64,000 nucleotides of DNA from Ciona savignyi. Taxonomy: Eukaryota > Chordata > Ascidiacea > Phlebobranchia > Cionidae. Position numbers and translations under genes: made by a program. Below the pieces are notes generated by a model. It had not been told where the DNA came from, ran no database searches, and saw only the letters and a program-made list of their open reading frames with translations. The first letter of the stretch is position 1. Every line of letters starts with the position of its first letter. Where the stretch lies: positions 97,568 through 161,567 of the forward strand of contig CH003088.1 of assembly GCA_000149265.1 (NCBI GenBank). The letters run 5' to 3'. Shown here one piece after another: positions 1 through 12,200 of the stretch.

Positions 1-165
1 CAGCAGATTAATAGGTTCTAATAAATTAAAGGAACGTGTGAATCATACACAACACACTGCAATAGCTTCGATAACCCGACGATGGGCGCAAGGTGATCTG
101 ACACTTGCCAGTGTGTTAACCCCCTTGGTTTTCTCATTCACGGGGATAAATAAACATGAATATCA
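1..165 (+). mobile_element. tRNA-derived SINE (family A), cut by the left edge
   Basis: Body motifs AACACACTGCAATAGC, GGGCGCAAGGTGATCTGAC and the tail ATGAATATC mark this family; the tRNA-like head is outside the window. Confidence 0.85.
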
Positions 166-244
166 TACCCCCCCATGTAATCTACGACTGAAGGTCACCG
201 ACTTTCTAACTACATTCCACGACAACAATTTGAGTTTATTCAAT

Positions 245-3200
245 TTATTGCGCGGTTTCAAGCGCTTGTTTACGTTTCTGCGTTTTCTTCCGACGTTGTC
301 GACGTTTTGCGCTTTCAGTTTTTTTCGATTTTACATTTTCCTTCGATTCAGTTTTAACTTTAATTGAAACGTCACAAACAGCAGTGTGAGTCACCTCTGT
401 CACTTCATTTTTGGGCTTAATTAGATCATCTTTCGTCGCTTCGTGTTTCAGTTTCTTTTGACACAACGAATCAACGACATCATTTTCTAAGTTTTCGACT
501 TTTACGATTGTTTGTTTCGAATCTTCCTTTTTACTCGACAATTTTTTCCGTTTTTTTATTTTCCCTCCATTTATAATATTTCCTTCTTCCCCGGAAATTC
601 CCAATATCGATTTTTTATTTTTCCTCTCCGTCTTTAATTTTGTGATCACATCATTCCTTCCATTGTTCTCGCTTCCTTTGACCCCGGAGGTTTCGTCCAA
701 TGTCGGCGGGTCCTCCAGGAAAAAATCCGGGTCGGACTGGGCCTTCGCGTCCCGAGGGAAGTGCTCACACACTACGGTAAATTACAAAGCAATGGTTAAG
801 TATCAACGTTTTTATTTGTTACATGTTTTATCTTGGTACGTGATTATTGTGCGTGCGCTGATTACTTAATGATGCCTAGCAATCAACTATTTGACAATAA
901 TTACCTGTCGCATTTATCGTTATCTTTCCCGCCAAAAATCGTAAGACTTTACCGCCCATTTCATTTTACATACCGTTGCATTGTGCTTTAAAGGGGAGTT
1001 GTGATTTTATACTGCTTACATGAACACAAGCATTTTATACATATTGTTGAGAGCTGCTGACTACAGGCTATCGAGAACCCTGCCTGAGGGGGTTAACACA
1101 CGGGCAATCGTCAGATCACCTCGCGCCCATCATCGGGTTACCGGAGAGCTATTGCAGTGTGTTGTTTATGATAGACACGTTCTTTCAATTTGGTAGAACC
1201 CATTAATCCACTGGGTTTAGGCAATGTCCGTTAAGTGTCTTGCCCAAGGACACAACCGACAAGCTAGCGACCAGTTTCGAACCCGCAACCCTGCGCTTGA
1301 AAGGCGTCGCACTAAACCACAAGACTAACCGGTGGAACAAGATCTTATTCCAAAAATCGAATCCACTTACATTCAAATACGCTTGTCGGACTCCATATCC
1401 GAACTCCGCCCTTCTCACCGCCGAGTCCGAACGTGCAAACGCTGTCTGGGTTCCGTTTCATGCAGTGCACCATGCCCTGTGGAGTAAAACTACAGTTAAC
1501 GAGGTATCAAGTATGCTTATACGCGTAAACGTGCTACAACAAACATAACAAATCTAACACAGTTTGCATAAGCCACGTATACGTTTTGTTGTTGTCGTTT
1601 TAGTTATATACGCTGTTGTTTTAATGGAGAAACAGGCTTCCGTGGTCTGTATATCAACTGTGTACTCGCCATTACGAATGTAATGTTTTGGGCCACACTG
1701 ATAGAAGGAAAGAAGGGAAACTGCGCACTAAGCCAGGGAAACTAATTTTAACCCTGCCTTCACAATAATCTTAACCCCAGTCTTAACACTAAACCTAACG
1801 CCATAATCTTCATTTTGGCGAGCAAATTTCCTCCTTTCCTACTTTTGTACCTTTTAGTTTTTCCCAATATGTGTATCTTGTTCCTCTTTAGTGGTGACTA
1901 CTAGTATTGGATTAAACTACATGGCCGATCATGTTGTTTATAAATTTACTTCAAAAGTTGTTTTGAAAATCTGTTTCAGATTTCCATACCCTTTTATGGC
2001 CTGTTCTTTATAGTTTTTAAAGGAAAGGGTCGGTTCTACTCTATAAACATTATCTGTTTGGGAATATAAACAATTTTTCACCATTTTCATGTCTTTTTCG
2101 TGTAGCAGGTTAGGGGAATTCCCGGTTAGATCCCACAACTTGAGATTGCCGTCGCTGGAGGCGGTAAAGAGAAGTGATGACGTCAGTTCCGATGACGTCA
2201 TATTTAACACAGGAACGGCGCCATCGTGTGCACGCCAGTGGAAAAGCGACTTGGGCATTCTGACGTCACAATAATAAACAACGCCTGAATCCGTGCTCGC
2301 CTGAATTAAAAGAATCAACAATGTAACGATAATCGAACAAAATATCGGCAAGTTTTTAAATTTCATAATAATCAATGCATTTTTGTCCATCAATCGGTAT
2401 TGAGCCGAACTCTTAATTAGTTTAATTGTTTAATTTATTATAATAAATAAATAAACAAAGACCATAAGTCCAGTGAGACACGGAAGAGAAATTCCTTAAT
2501 CAGCCAATTCCAATTTCGGGACCAAGTTTTTCTAGAAGTATTTAATTAATTATGTCGATTAAATTGACTGTTTTAATCAAGCCTACATCGGTGGCCCGGA
2601 TTTCACGGCCTACAAACCAAGGTCATTACGTCATAGATCTGATGTTACGGCATAAGGGAACAAGTGAGGTCATAATTGGGGTCAGTCAGTTAAAACGAAC
2701 GTTTAGCACTTGCATTTAAAGAACAACTATCTTAACACTAGCGTGTTTATGGCATAACTTAAGGAAAAGGCGACAAGGAGTATTATACTGTTGTTTAGGG
2801 GCAGGATTACGAAATATTCCCGAGGATTCGGCAGTTATCTGCGAAACCCTTACTACAGGGCGATTCTCGATTCAAACACGGTAGAAAGTATTAAGTTAAA
2901 GACAGGCAGACGTAAACAAGAGTAAACAAGTTTTGCCAGGGAATAATTTCAAGTATAAGCTTTTTTATTCAAACAGGAAACTACGCATTAAGGCTGTTTA
3001 TAACGGAAATTTTAAACTTAACGTATCTCATATGTACGAAAGTTAAGGAATTTTTGCGTATTGACTGCGCCAAAGCGAGATTTTAAATCGACAAAAGTTT
3101 AACATAATCAAAAATGTTTTCCTGTAAATACTAGTTAGAAATTTACTCTTGGCACTGCAACCGCCAACAAAAAGCAGAGATTCAGATAATTATAGTTTTA

Positions 3201-6200
3201 TCGTTTCTCAGCAGTCGCGTTTCAATCGAAAGGTTGCAGGTTCGAAACTGGTCACCAGCTGGTCGGCTGTGTCCTTGGGCAAGGCACTTAACGGACATTG
3301 CCTAAAACCAGCGGGGTAATGGGTTCTACTAAAAGGAAAGTCACAATACACAACACACTGCAATAGCTACGGTAACCCGACGGTGGGCGCGAGGTGATCT
3401 GACGATTGCTGTGTGTTAACCCCCTTGGTTTTTCCCAAGCACGGGGTTAAACATGAATATCCTATCCTATCCTATTGGGTTACGTTATTTTAGTAGAATG
3501 TTGTTTTCAAAAAAAAAACGCAATAAATCCAAAATCAATACAACACTTATGTATAAATCGTCACATAACTCACCACAAAATAGGAGTCGTCCTTCCAATT
3601 CCACTCCACCCGTTCAATCTCTCCTTTGAACTTCCATTTCGAGGATTCCATGCTCGTTACGTCACTCAGTAGCACTCGTCTGTATGACGTAGGAAGAATT
3701 TTCATTTTTATTTCCATGCGTGAAACAACGAAAGTCTATTTATTTTAAGTCTTTATTTATATTTTTTATATTTAATTTATTTATAGAAAGATTATTTATT
3801 ATATTTATTTTTATATTATTTATTTATTTATTTATAAGGAGATAATTAAGTTTATTTTTGTATTATTTTATATATTTATTAGAAAATTGCTATATTTATT
3901 TTATTTCTTTATAATGAAAGTGACAGTCCTAACCCTTCATATACATTTGCGTTGTCGAAACCATTGCAGTGTATTGTGATGATTTTTACAGTTTTTGACT
4001 GGTTCTTTTCAATCCATTTGGTTAAAGCATTTAGCGATTCAAAATCTTGTTAAAGGTCACCACAAAAAGCGCCCAGGGTAAAGGTAGAATTACGGATCTT
4101 TCGGGTTATGAACTTCACCCTTTTACACACAGTAGAAAACGTTATAAATGTAAAAATAGTAATTGCGTGCTAATTTAAACAATCTAAAAATGTAAAAAGT
4201 TACCGAAGATATAGTATGACCCTTCTAGTTGTTTAAAAGTAAGCTTTTGTCGCTTTATAAACCACAAATCCGACTAAATGTATTTAAAGGGTCAAGAATA
4301 ATGGACATCTCTTGTTGTATTTCGTTCTAATGGTGTACAATTTCCCTTGAATGACGTAACGGTAGTTTGAAGCACAATCGTGAAGTACCTACCCATCAAA
4401 TGCCCCCGATAAGAGCTGGGTTGTAGACCGAGGCCTCCATTTCAAACACTGCACCTGCGGATGAAGGAGTTGTTGTAACAGAGTGACGTCGTGTCAACCG
4501 CAGGGAATATGGCCGTAGACGCGGTATGTTTACACACCCTCTTGCGTCGCAATTCTACAGCCGGCTATTTACGAAGACGTTTTATTGGAAGTATAATAAA
4601 CCAGTATAATGTTTAACAGGTCCCTAGCAGGAAAGCGTCAATATTAGAAATATAACAGAGAAATAAAGTCAGGTGAAGCGCATTGTAGTATAGATTTCGC
4701 CTAATATAATACTCTTATAACTCTTATATCAGTTATACACATAAGGCAATGTCGTTGAAAAGGTCTAGATGTTACTAGTAAACGTTTAATTCGGTGGGTA
4801 AGGCTACAAAATCGCAGAAATGTGTTGTATTTTTAACCGCTTGTTACTTGTAATGGTCGGTATAGTTAGGGCACAAATTAAGCAGGGTTATATAGAAATG
4901 CCATGCTAGCTAATACTTAACATTTAGGAATGCGAGGAACGCTTTGTGCAAACTTCCAAGTTTATTAAATGTGTGTTTTATGAAGTTGATTACCGGATTA
5001 ACGGAAGCATTAAGTCTTACCCGACACAGCGTTCCGTAAAACGCGTGTTAGATATATAACGGTGGCAAAACTAGAGCAATGTAGGTTACTTCGCTTGTTG
5101 AACATTTGTACTTTGCTGAGTAAATAGTCGAAAGTCAATAGCAATAGCACAACTGTCCTCAGGCTTATGTGAAGGGCGTTACGAGTTTTATCTTATTGTT
5201 TTTGCTTAAATTTTTGATGGTATAGAATGGTTAGGTAGAAATTTGGTGCTGGTTTTTCGTCACAATGGGACATTATTTCGTAATGTTTATTTTAAGTTCG
5301 GTTTTCGTGACCGAGTGCCGGGCGCTCGCGTCTGCGGTCGGTGGACGTGACTTTTCCGGCGGATTTGGTGGGAACTCTACCGATGTCGGGGTCGTCGCCT
5401 TTTCAGTGGCGAGAACGCGTGTTTTGAAAGGACACAAGCAAACGCAAAGCTCCGTACCGTTTGACCACGAATTCGTCAACACGGGCGGTCATTTCGACCT
5501 TAAAAGCGGAGTCTTTACAGCGCCGCTGAGCGGTGCTTACGAAATTTCATTCAGCGGCGGCGCAATACCCCACCGCAAGATGTCGCTGCTGCTCATGAAA
5601 AACAACTTCGAAGTCCAGACGCTGGCGTATGACGGTCACTCCAGGGGGAACCCCCGAGGTCAACACCAAAGTTTGATACTTCAATTAGAAGAAACAGACA
5701 GGTCAGAAATATACGTTTTTAGGCTATTACATTTGAATTTGCTTAGTTGTTCTAAAATTATGCAAATTCAGGTCAGAAATCGTTTTTAATTAGGCCATTG
5801 CATTTAAATTTTCGAAATTGTTCTAAAATTATGCAAATTAGAAGTTGACTGTCCCACAAGCACCAATTCCGTGTAAAATTATTTCATTGTAGCGAACCCC
5901 CTCATCAATACATAATGTGTAACGTCATTACGCATTGCCTTTTTATATTCTTTTTGTGCCTGATCGCTTGGGTTTTGGCAACGAGTTTCTTTTTTAGTGT
6001 GTTACTGCAAATAAAGAAGCTGCCGCTTCATAATTATAAAAATAATCAACGAGTTGAAAAGACCAACTCCCGACAGTATTATCCGCAATTGATCGTTTAT
6101 TTTGGACAAAACACCGAACAAATTAAAACCCTTGTGGGAACATTTATACAAACGTCCAAGGTATGTACACGCCGATCACAACTGCGCGAAGAAATCACTT

Positions 6201-9200
6201 TGGGGCGGCACTTTCAAACGCTTAAAAAGCTTCCGAAACAGGGTTTTAAAACCACAGAAATATTGAGTTACGTTCGAACCTAATTGTTGCGACTTTTAAA
6301 CCAACTCGAGCGTGAGGGGCGGATTTTATTGCGATGGAAACTTTCAGTACTTTCGTAACTCACAAGAAAACACGATTTCTCTAAGTAACCATTATCACCA
6401 TCGTTAAGTGAAATTATAATAAAGAACATCATGATTGGTGTTGGCTTACAATAGGTCGATACAATACAAGTGTATTCTTATTAGTTTGTGTTTAAATTTC
6501 AGAACAATTTTCTCTCTTAGTTAAGGCTTGTTGTTAGACAGCGTCTTTCTGTTGCCAATAAGATTGCATGTTCAAATCCAGTGGCTAGCTATTCGATTAT
6601 ATCTTTTATGAACAATATTAAGTGGAATTATACGCACCCTAATTATTTTTTTTAAAGATTGCGATGTATTCATCGTATCATACACCCCGCAATAGCTTGA
6701 TCAAGTGTCCACTATTAAGTGGAATTCCACATAACCTTGTAGTTTAAAAAATATAGCGCGAGGTATTCATCGTACATACCACAACCGTTTGGTAACCCGA
6801 CTGTTGGTAGAAGGTGATCATACGATTGTGTTATAACGCCCCTTTCCAACCCACAAGAATATACAGAAGTATAAGTAGTATCCTAATCTATCTCATAATT
6901 TGTTTACGCAGTTTTATGACTTTAATTGTAGTTGTCAGGGAAATTTTGAGTGTCAACGTCTCTCGTTTTATGAGATTTAAACCGGGGTTTTATGATATAC
7001 CCTTAACCTGTTGTGCAAGTGGTAATGACGAAAACACCCCTTCGCTCTCTTGTCACTGTCCTGCCCCGGTGTCCCGCAGATTAGTGAAACCCGTGTTGGA
7101 AACTAGATACGACGTGGCGGAAAATTCAACGTTCGGTGCTTTTGTTCAGAACACACGACACACGGGCATAACCTAGATATACAATACACACGGCTAAGCT
7201 AATATTTGAGAATAGATTTGCAAACGTTACGTAGAGGAATTCCTTCGCAAAATTCAAGTTTATTTTACAGCAGTTGTTGTCTTGTTTTATTGCGAGTTAT
7301 TTTAGTTCCCTTTGCATTGGGAAGTTTAAAAAACATAGAAGTCCTAACCTCAACCCAAAATAAATCCATCAAAATCGGCGTTTTCATGCTTTTCAGAGAA
7401 CATTTAAATTTATTTATTATGACATTAGAATAAGTTGGCCGACCTACAAATGAGGTCATTATGTCCAAACATGCACGACCTGCCCCCCAGCGGAATATTC
7501 TTATTCTTCCGGTCAACTTTGACACAAAACAAACCGAACGTTTCACAACGATTCGCGAGCTTGGTAGGAATCGGTACGGTCGTGTGAGCGAATGGTTAAA
7601 GCGACCGATACATATACCGACTACTATACGAAAACGGTTCAAGTGACGAGCACATCATGTTTTCGAAACTTGGCTCAGTAAAAAAAAAAAAGAATCCTAG
7701 AAATATTGTACGATCGTGTGGCCGAATGGTTAGAGCGACCGATACATAAACAGACTTCTAAATAAAAACGGTCTTAATGACGAAACCTGAATGGGGTCAA
7801 AACTAAGCTAAAAAAATAAAAAAAATCTTGCTAGGAATTGAAGGCTTCAATGCTGATTTTTATATCAAGCCGCAAGCGCTATATCATGAGGAAGCATGTC
7901 GAAGTACGGACAACACCAAGGAACTATGCTAGTTTAAAACTTTTTTTTACCGAGCTAAGGTTCCAACCAATGATGAACTCGTCCCTTTGACCGTTTTGTG
8001 ATATATTTGGTGTATTGGTCACGTTAACCATTCGGCCATACGGCCGTACTACTAGATTAAAACCTTTTTTTACCGAGTTAAGGTTCGAACCCATAATGGG
8101 CTCGTCCCTTAGACTGTTTTTATTTATAGTTGGTATATGTATCGGTCGCGTTAACCATTATGCCACTCGAACGTATACTACTAGTTTAAAACTTAGCCCA
8201 TCGCTGGTTTAGAACGTGTTAACGCGTACAAACTTCGCCTACAGTAAACACAATCGGACTTCATTATTTACATATTTACATTTCTAAACATTGCGTCCAG
8301 TCGACTATAGTTCTGTGCGTATAAAGGGCGGTCACTGTTTCTGCTGTCTAGTTCAATAACGAGCCGCTAAGACGTAAATCATCGATTACTGCATATAGCA
8401 GGATGGGTAACATACGGCCTGCGGACCAGGTCCGGTCTGTGAAGGGGTTATGACCAATTCTGTACAATTTAGTATTTATATTGGTTGTATCCATTTTTTA
8501 ATTGTAAAGACGGTTTAGTGCAGGCATGGGCAACATACAGCCCGCATGCCGGGTCCGGCCCGTGAACGGTTTTTGACCGGCCCGCAGACTATATCTAACC
8601 ATACCCTGTAATTAAGATATTGAATAATATTCATGTAATAATCCGACCCACCAAGAACTTCTTTTTCCGGCCTGCTGACTAGAGAAGTTTTCCACATCTG
8701 GCCTACAGCATAGTTTAAAACCCGGATTTATTTTTAATCCCTTAAAACTGGTTTTGATAACAAGCCTGATAAAAAAACAACCTTTAAAGGAAACTATTTT
8801 TCAAAAACGCGACGGGTAAAAACGGATAAAATGGAAATCTTGTGATCTTGGGTTGGAAATGGTAAAACAACGATATTAGAAACCTAGTAAAAGCGATATT
8901 AGCGATTAATCCTGCGATTAAATTCCCGGTAAGCCAGGCTTTGTAAAATCTACAAAGCGACCAACGAAGCAGAGATATTAAATGTCAGTAGCTTATAAAT
9001 GACCCCAGGGGGACAAATGTTGCATTTAAAGCGACTGACCATAGGGACCTTATAAAGCGGTGGTTTAACTTTACCAAATATCGTATTTAGCATAGTCGTA
9101 TCGGTGGTTCAAGTTAATGGAATGTGGTATTAACCAGGATTTGGCTGAAGCTGGCTGACAGCCGCGGGTACGCTGTGAGTGGAACGCGATCGGGTTCTTA

Positions 9201-12200
9201 CGTCACATCCTTTTCCGGTCATTTGTTGCAAGCGACGGGTGAGTATGACGTCATGAAAAGTTGCGTTACGTAATCGAACGATTGCAGAAATGAATGACGT
9301 CAAATTCCAGAAATGAATGACGTCATCAAAAGGAAGAAACGTCGTAAACGAAGAACAAGCAGGACAAGGAGAATAACGAGAAGAGATTATGACGACACAA
9401 ATCAATCGAGAACAATGGTCGCGTTTTCGGCGGCTTGTCGTCGCAGCGTGTTCGGAGGGGAATCTACCGGAAAAGACCCTTCTCATGACGTCACACTGAC
9501 TTATGATAAAATATTCGTGAATTTGGGGAATGCCCTTGACGCAAAAAACGGCGTGTTTACAGCGCCTGCTAGCGGCGTGTACTTCTTTAGTTTCACGGTG
9601 GGGAAATTCCCCAAAAAGAAACTGTCAGTTTCATTGATGAAGAATGATAACTTGTTTCAAGTAAGTTCTACCCATCTAACCCTCATGTATCTTATATATG
9701 CAAGCTAGTGGCCAACTGTCAGAAGGGAGGTTATTATAGTAACAGTTTCGGTTCTTTTGAAAGCGGTAACAACAGCTCGGACATACAGTTGACTATAACA
9801 GTGGCCTTCAGTGGGTATCTATTTTAACTGCGTTTGTTAAAATTAAACGACCGCGACCAAAACCCAGGTTATGCTCTTTATCAAATTGCTGGAGCTATTA
9901 AAGCGTGTGATTAATTAAACTATTTGATTAAATAGGTGAAAAGATACAGGGGTATTCTCATGCCAAGTTGCATATTGAATCCGGCGTTTATGACTGCGCT
10001 GTGTTATAAAATCCCCTTTCTCTCACACTTCCTTAGCATAATAACCCTGCATGAAAAAACAAGGGATTCTCTTTCCATCTTATCCTGAGAAGGTTTTGGG
10101 TTTGAATGAATGATTTAAACCAGGCGTAGGCAGCTTCTCTAGTCGGCGGGCCAGATGTGGGAAAATGAAGTCCTTGGTGGGCCGGATTATTACATGAATA
10201 GTATTCAATATCTTAATTACAAGGGTATGGTTAGATACAGGGCCGGTCAAAATTCCTTTACCGGCCGTATGCTGCCTATGCTTGTTCTACGCAGTTTGTC
10301 TTCGGACAAGTCACTTAACGGAATTTGACTCGATAAAAATACAAACATAGTTGTATCAAATACACTTTCTACGCCATGGGTGAGCTTCTATAGTCGGCGG
10401 GCCAGATGTGGGAAAATGAAGTCCTTGGTGGGCCAGATTATTACATAAATAGTATTTAATATCTTAATTACAGGGTATGGTTGGGTACAACCTATGGGCC
10501 GGACCCGCCCTTGGCTGTATGTTGCATGGTTAAAATAAATGGGATGCAATTTCGCTGAGATTTTTCACAACCAAGTTGCAGAAGTGATTACAGTGGGTTG
10601 TTGATACATAACCATAGGGTACGAACTTGTGGCCGAATGATTAACGCGACTGATACATATACCGACTACTATAAGTAAAGGCAAATATAGCTATATTTTA
10701 ACCATTAACTAGAATCTAATAGATTTCGACGGCCTTGCCGACGATTCTACTCTTCAAGTATGAAGAATCTTCCAAGCCCTTAATACGTAAAACGGCATTA
10801 GCAATAAGTCCATTATTGGTTCGAAACTTTGCTCTGTAAAAAGAAAAATACATAACCGTATTTGTCGCGCCCTCACCCCACCAAACCTTGCTTTTATAAC
10901 CAACCCTACCCTTCACCCCGACCCCCTTACATTCCAGGTTATGGCTTACAACGAAGGTAATTCACGCTTCCGTGAGATGCAAAGCCAGAGCGTGATGCTG
11001 CAGCTGCCCAGTGGCGACACCGTGTGGTTGAAAACGTACAACTCAAAGGAATACGCCGTGTACAGCAACCTCGGAAGTTATATCACTTTCTCCGGCTACT
11101 TAGTAGCCCCGCTTTGATTAAATTGTGCGCAATTGTTATGTGACTATCTATGAAGACATTAAACACATATTTGCCATTCAATGTTTCCGTTTTTGAAGTC
11201 TTTAAATCAGTGGTTCTCAATCTTTTTGACCTCGTGGCGTACCTAAGACCAATTACGAACGCGAACAGGCGCACCTTGCATGGGAAGGCAAAACAATATG
11301 CTAAATACTCAAAACGTTACAATGGAAAAGAACGAACTAGACACTAACCATTTAGTAGTTTGTAATCTATGCACACTCTGTCAAAAATTTACGAAATGCA
11401 AGTGTGGCGCACCCAGCTAACCCCTTGTGGCGCACCATTTGAGAAGCACTGGTTTAAATCCACCATAACGCTCTTATTATTGGTCGTTAAGAAACACATA
11501 ATTCGAAAGTTGGAAATTTATAGATAAAGAGTCCGGCACTGATTAATGAAAACAACAAGCAAATTACTTGTCGGACAGTGGTGAAGCTAGCTTTATTTGG
11601 CGGACATAAGAAGCTTCAAAGAAAATGATTTAAACTAATGGAGTCCTATTCATTGATAACCAGGTCATACTTAAAGACTACAACAATAAATATTAGCTGC
11701 CATAGTATATGCAAAACATTACAGCCCCAATAATTTTCAACAATTAAACTTGAAATGAAGACTTTTACCAATTTCTTAGTTTGAAATGTTTTTAAATATA
11801 AGCCACAGTTCATAATATGGATAACTATAAATAGATATTTAACTGTATGCATGAGAGTATTAGAAGAGTGGAATCTCTGGACAAGTTACTTAGGATAGGA
11901 TAGGATTTTCACGTTTATCCTGTAAATGGGAAAACCAAGGTGGCTAACACACTTTAATCGTCAGATCACCTCGCGCCTATTGTCGGGTTACTAAGAGCTA
12001 TTGCAGTGTGTTGTATATGATAGACACATTCCATATATTTGGTAGAACCGTCAGGCCACCTCGCGCCCACCATCAGGTTACCGGTGCTATTTAGTGTGTT
12101 GTGTATAATACAGACTTTCTTTCAATTTGGTAGAACCCATTATTCCATTGGGTTCAGGAAATGTCCGTTAAGTACCTTGTCTAAGGACACAACCGACTAG

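Noticed and set aside
245..772. separate small lysine-rich gene
   Set aside because: Its apparent start is a GTG and it lies after a good acceptor in the right phase; it is the last PWP1 exon.
6814..7433. two open frames of 120 and 75 codons in C1q intron 1
   Set aside because: No family resemblance, no splice logic and unremarkable composition; chance frames.
7575..7650. possible tRNA gene
   Set aside because: A-box and B-box-like words are present but the copies are dispersed, diverged and followed by A runs: SINE heads. The same applies to all SINE family A heads.
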